From Gemmatimonadota bacterium (GTDB taxonomy: Bacteria; Gemmatimonadota; Gemmatimonadetes; Longimicrobiales; Gaopeijiaceae), in the NCBI GenBank assembly GCA_028875075.1, contig JAPPGF010000028.1, positions 105,231-146,178 of the forward strand: a stretch of DNA of 40,948 nt, in the 5' to 3' direction. The position numbers and the translations under genes are program-made. Shown one piece after another: positions 7,597-16,800 of the stretch; the first letter of the stretch is position 1, and each line of letters opens with the position of its first letter. The notes under the pieces were generated by a model. The model saw only the letters and a program-made list of their open reading frames with translations. It had not been told where the DNA came from and ran no database searches.

Positions 7597-8781
7597 ATGC
7601 AGACGGTGAAGGCCCCTGCCATCTTCGCGCCGGGCTATGAGAGGGCCAGATCAGTCGATCCGGTGGCCGTGGACAACTATGTTGCCCACATGCGGGTTGG
7701 TGATCCGCTGGCGGATGCTGTTCAGGCCGACCTGTGGGAGCTACCCCGGCCGGAAAGCACGAGACTGATTCGAGCTGCTATCGAGCAGCAGGACAACGTC
7801 CTGTGCCATGCGCCCCGGAGCCTGCAGGATTTCGTCCATGAGGTCACCACTGTGCCGGCATGGTACGACCGCGCGGTGGCCGTTGACGGTTGCCGGGTTT
7901 TTCTCCGGAACGCCGACCAGTTCCTAGCCGCGTTTGCCGCCGGTGCCATCGTGGAGGGCTTCGCCACGATGATCAGCAAGTCATTCGCCATCACGGGAAG
8001 GATGATAGACGATGGCGTCCGGAGGTTGAAGCAAAACATTCGGCACCTGCTGGACATCTTTCTTCCCCGAGGCGTGGAGCCGTCCGGGGACGGCTGGAAG
8101 CTCACGCTTCGCATCCGGCTGGTGCACGCGCGGGTCCGAGCCCTGGTCGGCGCTTCGGAGGAGTGGGACCATGATGCGTGGGGCATGCCTGTAAGCGCCG
8201 CGCATTTGGCCCTGGCTTCGACCGCTTTCTCCGCACGGCTGATCGAGTTGGCGGAAATGCTCGGCGCCGAGTTCCGGCACGACGACGACCGCGAGGCGTT
8301 CATGGCGGTCTGGTGTTACGACAGCTGGCTGATGGGTGTACCGAACGAGCTCATGTATCACAGTCAGGCAGACGGGCTGCGGTTGTTCGCGATCGGCAGC
8401 ACATGCGAGCCTCCGCCCGATCTGGACGCGATTGCGTTGGCGAACTGTATCGTCAACAGTGCACCGGTGGTGATCGGCGTCACCGAACGGAGGGCGCGTG
8501 CGAAGTTCGCCAAGTACGCCTACCGTATCTCCAGGGAACTGATCGGGGATGCGAGAGCCGATCAACTGAATTTTCCGCCCAGAAGACTACTGCCGACCCT
8601 TCCTTGGCTGCGCGTGCGGGAGCATCTGCAGCGCTGGATCGGGAGGTTCTGCCCGGCTGTGGGTAAGACGCAAAGACTGCGATCGTTTACGCATCTCCTT
8701 AGCCTCACCGATCTTGACACCGCGGGAATCAGGTACGATCTGCCGGACCATGTCCGATCCGACATGTCGAGTCGGTGGTAG
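7597..8781 (+). CDS. Oxygenase MpaB/DUF2236 family protein
   Basis: The 394-residue protein belongs to the ER-bound oxygenase mpaB / rubber oxygenase (Lcp-like) superfamily. The core R-I-R-L-V-H-A-R-V-R, then W-G-M-P-V-S and L-A-L-A-S-T-A-F, is characteristic. Members bind heme b and have been linked to oxidative cleavage of isoprenoid chains, though most bacterial DUF2236 proteins lack a known substrate. The ATG at 7597 is chosen because AGGAG lies 10 bases upstream. The frame continues 89 codons further 5', but that part shows no family features. Placement near ispH could hint at isoprenoid chemistry, but nothing in the sequence shows the substrate. Confidence 0.7.
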   Translation: MQTVKAPAIFAPGYERARSVDPVAVDNYVAHMRVGDPLADAVQADLWELPRPESTRLIRAAIEQQDNVLCHAPRSLQDFVHEVTTVPAWYDRAVAVDGCRVFLRNADQFLAAFAAGAIVEGFATMISKSFAITGRMIDDGVRRLKQNIRHLLDIFLPRGVEPSGDGWKLTLRIRLVHARVRALVGASEEWDHDAWGMPVSAAHLALASTAFSARLIELAEMLGAEFRHDDDREAFMAVWCYDSWLMGVPNELMYHSQADGLRLFAIGSTCEPPPDLDAIALANCIVNSAPVVIGVTERRARAKFAKYAYRISRELIGDARADQLNFPPRRLLPTLPWLRVREHLQRWIGRFCPAVGKTQRLRSFTHLLSLTDLDTAGIRYDLPDHVRSDMSSRW

Positions 8782-8975
8782 CCGTTTCCAGACGGCGCGG
8801 CCGACGACGCGGGTTTCCTCGGCGGAGCGCGCGTAGCTGTCGTATTCGGGGTTAAGGGGCTTGAGCGCTGGTTGCGGCGGCTCGGAGTGGGGCGTGTGCT
8901 CGATCCGCTTGGCGACGAGGCCCAAGCCGTGCCAGATGACGAAGATGGCCGGCTGTCGCTCAGGGTCCGCGGCAC
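8776..8975 (-). pseudogene. C-terminal remnant of an S24 peptidase-type phage repressor
   Basis: On the - strand the segment A-I-F-V-I-W-H-G-L-G-L-V-A-K-R-I-E-H, then L-N-P-E-Y-D-S-Y-A-R-S-A-E-E-T and V-V-G-R-A-V-W-K-R matches the C-terminal LexA/CI-like dimerisation and self-cleavage domain of phage-type repressors. The N-terminal helix-turn-helix is missing. The upstream residues (R-T-L-S-D-S-R-P) are readable only in another frame, so the gene is broken. It is tail-to-tail with the MpaB-like gene. This probably marks a lost prophage or mobile element. Confidence 0.55.
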
Positions 8976-9080
8976 AAAGTGCGCGGCTGGAAATCTCGGC
9001 GGGACTTCCCGAGTGAGCTATCTGCCGATCAGTCAGCCGCCCGACGGTGGACGCAGGTTCGCGGCGAGCGACAACTCGTC

Positions 9081-9108
9081 ACCGTTACTGTTTAGCGGCA
9101 GTAACGGT
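9081..9108. promoter_or_regulatory. Perfect 10-bp inverted repeat, operator-like
   Basis: ACCGTTACTG at 9081-9090 and CAGTAACGGT at 9099-9108 are exact reverse complements separated by 8 bases (TTTAGCGG). It lies about 100 bases upstream, in - strand sense, of the S24 repressor remnant and about 230 bases beyond the ald stop. A dyad of this size is typical of operators bound by dimeric phage repressors. It could instead act as a stem-loop. There is no U-run, so a classical terminator is less likely. Confidence 0.4.
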
Positions 9109-9334
9109 ACAGCAACCAGTCCAGGAGCCCGGCGGCAGTGACGTCTCGCGCAGCGTGTCACTCTGGCGCTCGGGGCCCCGAAGTCGCTGCCGAGCCCTCC
9201 ATTAGCGGCTCAGACCATCCTCGAGCTCTTGCCCTCTGCTGGCCAGCATCACTTCCAGCGCCTGCGCTACGTGGCGGCGAGCGCCCTTTACCCGATGCGG
9301 AGCTGGCCGAAAGCGTACCAAGTTGCCCAAGGCT

Positions 9335-10465
9335 TCACACTCGCGGAGCCGGGTGTAGGAAGTCCTCCACCCTCGAACACGCCAGCCCGAAGGCCTCCGC
9401 GACCCCAGGGTAGGTGACGTGGCCGTCCACGATGTTCACTCCCAGCGCAAGCGCCGGGTCGGCCAGGCAGGCCGCCTGCCAGCCCTTCGTAGCCAGCGTG
9501 AGCACATAAGGAAGCGTCGCGTTCGTGAGTGCGAGCGTGCTCGTCCTGGGCACACCCCCCGGCATGTTGGCCACACCGTAGTGAATGACGTCGTGCACCG
9601 TGTAGATCGGGTCGTCGTGGGTGGTGGGCCGAATTGTCTCCACACAGCCACCCTGGTCCACCGCCACATCGACGATGACCGCGCCGGGCTTCATGGTCTT
9701 CAGGTCCTCCTCAAGGACTAGATTGGGCGGCTTCGCGCCGTGCACGAGCACGGCCCCGATGACCAAGTCGGCATCTTCGATCTGTTTCCGGACCGAGTAG
9801 CGCGTCGAGTAGAGCAGGTTAACGTTGGGCGGCATGATCCCTTCGAGCTGACGCAGGCGGGCGAGAGAGATGTCGAGGAGCGCCACTCGGGCGCCCAGGC
9901 CCGCTGCCATCAGCGCGGCGTGCATTCCCACGATACCGCCCCCGAGGATCACGACCTTGCCGGGCAGCACGCCCGGCACCCCGCCAAGGAGTACTCCGCG
10001 GCCACCCGAGTGGCGCTCCAGGTACTTGGCGCCTTCCTGCACCGCCATCCGACCCGCGACCTCGCTCATTGGGGTAAGGAGGGGCAGTTCGCCGCTCGGG
10101 AGTTCCACGGTCTCGTAGGTGATCGCGACCGCCTTCGAGTCAATCAGAGCCCGAGTCAACTCCTCGGAGGACGCGAAGTGGAAGTACGTGAAGAGAACTT
10201 GGTCCTGCCGGATCTTTCCCCACTCCGGCTCGATGGGCTCCTTCACTTTCACGATAATGTCGGCCTTGGCCCAGACCTCGCCGGAGGTTGGTACGAGTTC
10301 GGCCCCCGCAGCCGCGTAAAAGTCGTCCGTGAAGCCGCTGCCGTGGCCGGCCCCGGCCTCGAACAGCACCTTGTGGCCGGCGTGCGTCAGCGCCTCGACC
10401 CCGGCCGGCGTCACGGCTACACGATATTCCTCGCGCTTTATTTCCTTCGGTACTCCGATCAGCAT
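9335..10465 (-). CDS. ald: Alanine dehydrogenase
   Basis: Alanine dehydrogenase interconverts L-alanine and pyruvate with NAD. The protein starts M-L-I-G-V-P-K-E-I-K like the family, and the second of two adjacent Met codons (ATG ending at 10465) puts the catalytic Lys at 75 and His at 96, the numbers used for characterised enzymes. The Rossmann motif G-G-G-I-V-G lies at about residue 175, and D-V-A-V-D-Q-G-G further on is the nucleotide/active-site loop. The length of 376 is normal. The start overlaps the stop of the upstream beta-propeller gene, so the two may be co-translated. In taurine degraders ald regenerates pyruvate for taurine transamination, but the xsc gene here is 28 kb away. Confidence 0.95.
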   Translation of the reverse strand: MLIGVPKEIKREEYRVAVTPAGVEALTHAGHKVLFEAGAGHGSGFTDDFYAAAGAELVPTSGEVWAKADIIVKVKEPIEPEWGKIRQDQVLFTYFHFASSEELTRALIDSKAVAITYETVELPSGELPLLTPMSEVAGRMAVQEGAKYLERHSGGRGVLLGGVPGVLPGKVVILGGGIVGMHAALMAAGLGARVALLDISLARLRQLEGIMPPNVNLLYSTRYSVRKQIEDADLVIGAVLVHGAKPPNLVLEEDLKTMKPGAVIVDVAVDQGGCVETIRPTTHDDPIYTVHDVIHYGVANMPGGVPRTSTLALTNATLPYVLTLATKGWQAACLADPALALGVNIVDGHVTYPGVAEAFGLACSRVEDFLHPAPRV

Positions 10466-11316
10466 CATGGGGAAGTTGTAGCGGATAGTCTCGGCGCTTC
10501 GCGATCACAGAAGCTACAGAATAGGGCTGCCCCCTGCGACCCTCGGACCGCGGCTCGAACCTCGCTGGCCGGAGGCCAAAACCTCGCCCAGGGTGACGGC
10601 ATCCTGCGTGCCGAAGCCGTCAGCGCACGTTCGACGCCAAGATCGTCGCTGGATACGACGGTCAGCCTCCCCTCGTCGATGTGCTGAATGCGGAGGTCGG
10701 CAGAAAAATTGACCTGGCCCAGAAAGCTGCCATCCGCCCTGAATACGTCCCAGGGGATGGTCTCGGCGTCTGGAATCGTAAAGCGCCGCGCCCAGATCTC
10801 GCCGCTGTCGGCGATGAGCAGCGAGTTCCAAGCGAGGAGCCGTTCGGGCATGGGCATCTCTTCGTAACGGCGCAGGGCAGCTTCGACCCAGGTGTCGTCG
10901 GGGGACTCGCGGTCCCGGGCGGAGCCGCGCACCCAGGCTTCGAGGTGCGCGTCAGTGCGGACGGGCGGCTCTTCGGCAAGGCGCACGATGTGCTCAAGGC
11001 CTCCAACGGAACTGTGGAGGGAGAACTCGTAGTACTGGCCACTAGTTGCGGCAACGCGCCCTTCTGCGGATGCGGTGGCGGCAGGTGCGGGCGAGAAGGG
11101 CACTGGCATGACCTCGATCGACATGCCTGTGCCGCTACCCTGGCCGGAAGTCAGGGTCGCCTGACCGGCAAATATTGCCACGGTGTCGATCAAAGCCCCT
11201 GCCAAGTCGTGCCGGACCAAGTACTCCGGTCTGTTTCCGAGAGGATCCGAGATCGACTCAAGGACGTCCTGCAGACTCCCGCCGCCCTGAAGTGAGGGCA
11301 GATTCAGGGTTTGCAC
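10465..11316 (-). CDS. 6-bladed beta-propeller protein, probably truncated
   Basis: The middle of this 283-residue protein matches the extracytoplasmic 6-bladed beta-propeller proteins common in Gemmatimonadota-type genomes: Y-Y-E-F-S-L-H, then I-V-R-L-A-E-E-P-P-V, L-L-I-A-D-S-G-E-I-W-A, W-D-V-F-R-A-D-G-S-F-L-G, and D-L-G-V-E-R-A. Normal members have a signal peptide and about 350-400 residues. Here the only start in the open frame is GTG 11316, with no signal peptide. After the usual end (L-G-V-E-R-A) about 55 extra residues run on to the ald start. Both ends therefore look altered, and the gene may be decaying. Confidence 0.55.
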   Translation of the reverse strand: MQTLNLPSLQGGGSLQDVLESISDPLGNRPEYLVRHDLAGALIDTVAIFAGQATLTSGQGSGTGMSIEVMPVPFSPAPAATASAEGRVAATSGQYYEFSLHSSVGGLEHIVRLAEEPPVRTDAHLEAWVRGSARDRESPDDTWVEAALRRYEEMPMPERLLAWNSLLIADSGEIWARRFTIPDAETIPWDVFRADGSFLGQVNFSADLRIQHIDEGRLTVVSSDDLGVERALTASARRMPSPWARFWPPASEVRAAVRGSQGAALFCSFCDREAPRLSATTSP

Positions 11317-11483
11317 CGGGCTGAGGAAGGCGCCGGGTCCCGCAAGGCGGATCCCGACATTCCGAGTGGCGGCTCTCCGTCCGTTTGACCCGGCCGAGGA
11401 GCTGAGTCGACGTCCTGACGCGGGTGGAGGAGAGGCTGTACTTGCTGCACCTTGTCGCGGCTCGATGGGCCCGGTAGCGTCCG

Positions 11484-13565
11484 ATGCCTAACGGCGTACG
11501 GGTGGGCGGAAACGGAGGCAATCCAGGGATGCGTGGCGCACGACCAACGGCTCGATCCGGCCCGACACGTCGGACCAGACGGCGACTCCCCCGTCTCGTC
11601 TTGGTGTGCGCCCTGCACGGTGCCGCCGTCTTCCCGGCCTGCACCGCTCTCACGCCGGGGGCTCCGGGAGCCACACCCGCGGAGATGCCCGCGATCGCCG
11701 TCCCGGGCACGGCGGAAGCCACACGTATCAGCTTGCTCCCTCCGGTCCCATTTGCGGACCGCGACCTGCGCCTTGAGGTTGGCTACCCGCCCGAGGGGGC
11801 CACGCTCGCCGTGCGCGACCAAAACTTTCTGTTCGGGTCCACCGGGTCCGGCAGGGCCCGGCTGACCGTCAACGGGACACCGGTGGAGGTCGCCCCCAAT
11901 GGGGGGTTCCTCGCGTTCCTGCCGGTTCCACCGGATGGCGTCTACCGCCTCGTCGCCGAGCGAGACAGCATGACCGTGACGCTTGACCGTACGGTGCGGG
12001 TCCCGCCGGGCCGGCCCTCTCTTTCGGAAGGGCTCGCGATCGTTCCGGGGTCCGGCTACCCGTCCGGAGCGGCTGCGGCAGCGCCTGGGGAATCGATCAA
12101 GGTCGGCTTCCGGGGCTCGCCGGGTGCCGATGCTTGGTTGGTCCTCTCGGGGGGAGACCGCATCCGCCTTGTCGAAGCGGGAGCGCTCGACCTCACTGCG
12201 GAAACCGGCGAGCCGTTAACGACCCCGGAGCCGGCGGTGCAGCCGGGCGGGGAGGCCGCCGTCAGCTACGACGGGGTGCTCCCCGCGCAGGCCGTGGCGG
12301 CGGCCGATGTCGGAGTCTCGCAGCCCTCGGTGGGCACACTGCCTTCGGGGTCCGAGCGTGCGCGCTTCGAGTTGGCCCTGGGCGCCGACACGGTCAGCAC
12401 CCCTCTCCGGCTCAACCTGGCGACCCTTTTGCCCGAGCAGCCCCGGGCGGCCATCGCCTCTCCGCCACCGGGTGCAGCCTCGAGCTGGCGGGTCCGGGGT
12501 CGCAACGACGTCGCCGGACCCTACCACTACTTCTGGCCCGCAGGGACCCTTCTCCGGATCACCGGGGAGCGCCGCGGGATGCTCCGGGTCGGCCTCGCCC
12601 CAGGTCGTTCCGCGTGGGTGCCCGCAGGCGAAGTGCGTCTGCTGACGAAGGGTACGCCTCCTCCCGGCGGGTTCGTCGCGGACGTTCGCTTTGATCCGGG
12701 GCCCGAACACATAGATGTCCGGGTCCCAATTCCCGAGCGCTTACCATTCCAGGTAGTGGCCGAGGAGCGTGTTCTCCACCTAGACATCTTCGGGGCTACG
12801 AGCCGAACGAACTTCTTTCACTACGGTCGGATGGACCCCCTCATTGAGCGGGCGGAGTGGAGCCAGCCGTCCGACCAAGTCTATCGGGTGAGCGTGTGGC
12901 TGAGAGTGCCCGTGTGGGGCTACGAGGCCTTCTTCGATTCGGGAGCGGCGGTTCTGCGGATCCGCCGACCGCCCCAGATCGATCCGTCCGCTCCGCTTCG
13001 AGGCCTCCGCGTGGTGGTGGATCCGGGACACGGGGGTGTCTATCGCGACACACGCGGTCCGACCGGGCTCACCGAGGCAGACGCGAACCTAGCAGTCTCC
13101 CTCGCCCTGAGGGAGCTTCTGGAGGAGAGGGGTGCCGACGTGGTCCTGACGAGGACCGGAGACGAGACGGTCGAGCTCGCGGACCGACCCCGCATTGCGA
13201 CCGAGGCGGACGGGGACCTCCTCGTCTCCGTTCATAACAACGCGTTCCCGGACGGCGTCGATCCTTGGGCGAACCATGGGACGAGCGTCTACTACTTCCA
13301 CCCACCGTCGGCGGAACTCGCTCAACTTCTCCAGCGGACGCTGTTGGAAGCGCTTGGAACGAGAGATCTCGGGATCGGAAGAGCGGACCTTGCTCTGGTG
13401 CGTTCGAGCTGGATGCCCTCCATCCTCTCCGAGGCGCTCTTCATGATGGTCCCGGAGCACGAAGCCGCCCTCCGCGCTCCAGCGGTACAGAGGCGGATCG
13501 CCCTCGCGCATGTACGGGCGCTGGAGGCCTTCGCCGCTCGCCGAGCCGCTGTTCCGGGAGACTGA
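11484..13565 (+). CDS. N-acetylmuramoyl-L-alanine amidase (Amidase_3) with N-terminal envelope domains
   Basis: The C-terminal 190 residues (from about 505) are an Amidase_3 zinc hydrolase that removes stem peptides from peptidoglycan. The zinc and catalytic residues are visible: V-V-V-D-P-G-H-G-G, Glu of L-T-E-A-D-A-N, His of S-V-H-N-N-A-F, and Glu of L-S-E-A-L-F. Before it, about 395-500 looks like an AMIN-type beta domain. The first 380 residues are beta-rich Ig/SH3-like segments. The N-terminus has Arg-rich residues, then L-V-L-V-C-A-L-H-G-A-A-V-F and a Cys, giving an export signal with an imperfect lipobox. A second start at 11529 would shorten the leader. The protein probably acts in the periplasm in cell separation. 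Confidence 0.85.
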   Translation: MPNGVRVGGNGGNPGMRGARPTARSGPTRRTRRRLPRLVLVCALHGAAVFPACTALTPGAPGATPAEMPAIAVPGTAEATRISLLPPVPFADRDLRLEVGYPPEGATLAVRDQNFLFGSTGSGRARLTVNGTPVEVAPNGGFLAFLPVPPDGVYRLVAERDSMTVTLDRTVRVPPGRPSLSEGLAIVPGSGYPSGAAAAAPGESIKVGFRGSPGADAWLVLSGGDRIRLVEAGALDLTAETGEPLTTPEPAVQPGGEAAVSYDGVLPAQAVAAADVGVSQPSVGTLPSGSERARFELALGADTVSTPLRLNLATLLPEQPRAAIASPPPGAASSWRVRGRNDVAGPYHYFWPAGTLLRITGERRGMLRVGLAPGRSAWVPAGEVRLLTKGTPPPGGFVADVRFDPGPEHIDVRVPIPERLPFQVVAEERVLHLDIFGATSRTNFFHYGRMDPLIERAEWSQPSDQVYRVSVWLRVPVWGYEAFFDSGAAVLRIRRPPQIDPSAPLRGLRVVVDPGHGGVYRDTRGPTGLTEADANLAVSLALRELLEERGADVVLTRTGDETVELADRPRIATEADGDLLVSVHNNAFPDGVDPWANHGTSVYYFHPPSAELAQLLQRTLLEALGTRDLGIGRADLALVRSSWMPSILSEALFMMVPEHEAALRAPAVQRRIALAHVRALEAFAARRAAVPGD

Positions 13566-13818
13566 CGCGCTCCGGACACGGGTGAAGCTGGTCTCCTAGC
13601 CGATCTTCACGGGTGTTGGTGAGTTTGGCAGGTGGCGATGCAGACTCGGGACGACTCTCTGAGCCAATTCAGAGCGGAGAAGCTGCGGTACCGGGCGCGT
13701 GCCGAGACCCTTGCGGGGCTCTTTGACCCCGGATACACCTAGATTGCAGAACCGGCCGGACGGCTCGAATCCCTCCTCCACCACATTGAGCCCGAGAGGC
13801 CGGGCCAGGAGGATCCAA

Positions 13819-16800
13819 CTGCGCGGGCCCATCGCATTCATGGCGGCGAACCCCATAGCGGCCAACCTGCTGATGGGCTTTCTGTTGTTGGTCGGGATAA
13901 TCTCCGCGACCGGGCTGCCGCAGGAGTTTCTGCCCGAGGCTTCGCTGGATCGGATTCAGGTGGTCGTGCCCTATCCGGGCGCGGCGCCCCAGGAGGTAGA
14001 GGAATCCATCGTCCGCAAGGTCGAGGGGCAGGTTCAGTCGATCGAGGGTCTCAAGAGGGTGGAGTCTTCCGCCGCCGAGGGGTTGGGCTCGGTAATAGCC
14101 GAGTTCAGGCAGGGGACCGACATGAGCCGCGCCCTGGGCGAGGTCAAGGCCCAGGTGGACCGCATACTGACCTTCCCGGCCGGCGCCGAACGTCCGGAGG
14201 TCCGTGAAGTCACGAGCCGTCAGAGCATCTTTCGCCTGGTAGTCCACGGCGCCGTTTCCCAGCGTACCGTCAAGGAGCTGGCCTACCAGATCGAAGACGG
14301 GATTCTTGCCCTGCCCGAGGTGTCCTACGCCGAGATCAGCGGAGTGCGCGACTACGAAATTTCGATCGAGGTGCCGCTCGAGCGCCTGCGGGCCCTAGGC
14401 CTCACTCTTGAGGAGGTCGCGCTCGCCGTTCGCGAGGGATCGCTCGAGCTGTCCGCGGGGAAGATCTCCACGGGCGAAGAGGAGATCCGCGTCCGCACTC
14501 TCGGCCAGAACTACGGACAGTTCGACTTCGAGGACATCGTCATCCTGACGCGCGCCGACGGCACCTCGGTGCGGTTGGGCCAGATCGCGAACGTGCGCGA
14601 CGGGTTTGCCGACAGTGATCTGCTCGTGCGCTTCAACGGCCAGCTCGCGGCTCGCATCGACATCTTCCGAACGTCCGGCGAGGACGTGATCGAGATCGCT
14701 CGGGCTGTGCGCGGATACCTCGACTCCGAAGTCGTCCCGTCGTTGCCGGAGGGGGTCGCCGTCCGGATCTGGAGGGACGACTCCGTCGACCTGCGTGGAA
14801 GGGTGGATCTGCTCATCGAGAATGCCCTGCTCGGGCTCCTTCTCGTCTTCGTGGCCCTCGCGCTCTTCCTCCAGATCCGGCTCGCGATGTGGGTGGCGCT
14901 CGGTCTGGCGGTCTCCTTCGCCGGGACGTTCCTGGTGATGCAGGTCATGGGCATCTCGATCAGCATGTTCTCGCTGATGGCCATGGTGCTCGCTCTGGGG
15001 ATCGTCGTCGACGACGCGATCGTCGTCGGCGAGAACATCTATGCCGAGCGGGAGCGGGGAAGCGAGGGCCTGGAGGCGGCGATCAGCGGGACTCGGCGTA
15101 TAGCGGGCCCGGTCATCTTCTCGGTGCTCACCACCGTGACCGCGTTCTCGGTGCTGCTCACCGTGCCGGGCCCCATCGGCAAGATCGGCCTGAGCATACC
15201 CATCGTCGTGATTGCCGTGCTCATGCTCTCGCTGGTGGAGTCGCTGCTCGTGCTTCCGCACCACCTGGCGCACCTCCCCGCGCCGCGCGAGCCCAGCTCG
15301 GGGCCGGGACGCGCGCTCAGGCGGGCCCAAGGGGCGGTCGACTCCCTTCTGCGGCAAGTCACCGACGGGCCGCTCGACCGCGCGCTTCGCTTCGCCGTCG
15401 CCTCTCCGGCGATCGTGCTAGCCGGCGCAGCCGTGCTCATGCTCGCCTCCTTGACGATCGTGGCAACCGGCACGGTCAGGTACGAGTTCCTCCCCCAGAT
15501 CGAGGGCGACATCGTGTCGGCCAACATCGAGATGCCGGTGGGGACGCCGAGCGAACGCACGGCGGCTGTCGCGGCCGAGGTGGAGGCTGCGGGACGCCGT
15601 GCGCTGGCGTCGCTCGCGCCCGAGTCCGAACCCGTCCAGGCCGACGTGAGCATCACCGTAGGACGGGCCGCTCAGCTATTCGATCCCTTGGGCGGCGACG
15701 CGGTGGAGATGCCCAGGGGACATGTCGCGTCGGTGGAGTTCAAGCTACCGGAATCCTCGCTCAGGAGCTTCACGTCCACGGAATTCCAGAACCTGTGGCG
15801 CGAGGAGACGGGGGCCCTTCCCGAGGTGAGGTCATTAGCCTTCTCGGCCGGTGCCCTCGGGCTGGGCCTCCCGGTCCACCTCGAGCTCTCTCATCCGGAG
15901 CCCGAGCGCCTGGCGTTGATCGCCGAAGAGGTCGTGGCCGACCTGGGTTCCATCGCCGGCGTCTACGACGTTCGGACCAACCACGACGAGGGCGTCCGGG
16001 AGCTACAGCTTGAGCTGAATCCTCCGGCGCGCACGCTGGACCTCACGCTCGATCACTTCGCCCGGCAGGTTCGGGCGGCCTTCTTCGGCAGCGAAGCCCT
16101 GCGCGTGCAGCGCGGCCGTGAGGAGGTGCGCGTCTACGTGCGGTTGCCGGAGGAGGAACGGAACTCGGCCACCGACATCGAGAGCTACCTGTTGCGCACC
16201 CCCGGAGGAGGAGAGGTTCCGCTCGGCGAGGTCGCCCGGGTGCGCCCCGCCAGGTCTCCGACCACCATCCACCGGCTCGACGAACGACGTATCATCACCA
16301 TCACCGCCGCCGTCGACAGCAGAATCGTCACCGGGCAGCGCGTGAACGGCAGCCTGGAGCGAGGCCTCCTCGCGCGGCTGGGAGACGAACACCCGGGCTT
16401 CACCTATGCCCACGGTGGAGAGCAGCGGCAGCAGCAGGAGATGTACGAGGTCCTCCCCAGGGCGGTCTTCTTCGCCCTGCTCGTCATGTACGCCCTGATG
16501 GCGATTCCCTTCAGCTCCTACGTGCAGCCCCTCATCGTCATGACGGCGATTCCGCTCGGGCTCGTGGGCGCGCTGGCAGGCCATCTCGTGCTGGGTCTGA
16601 GCCTCGGGTTCTCGTCCATTCAGGGGCTGATCGGGGTGAGCGGCGTGGTCGTGAACGACTCGCTGATGATGATCAAGTTCATCAATCGCTCCAGGGACCG
16701 CGGGCTGAAGCCGAGCGACGCGGTCGTCGTCGGTGCCAAGGCGCGCTTTCGCGCAATCCTGCTGACGTCGCTCACCACGTTCCTCGGCGTGGCGCCGCTG

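Noticed and set aside
9335-10465. ald as part of the taurine/sulfonate pathway with xsc
   Set aside because: The genes are about 28 kb apart, and ald is linked instead to a beta-propeller gene. A metabolic link is possible but not shown by the sequence.
11304-11822. Antisense frames over the amidase 5' end
   Set aside because: They are Arg/Gly/Pro-rich, lack ribosome sites and overlap the amidase leader; no domain is seen.
13750-13785. tRNA-like 3' end (GGCTCGAATCCCTCC then TCCACCA)
   Set aside because: The T-arm-like stem has a mismatch, no seven-base acceptor partner or D/anticodon arms can be found upstream, and CCA falls at the wrong distance. It may be a tRNA-derived scrap, but it cannot be called a tRNA.
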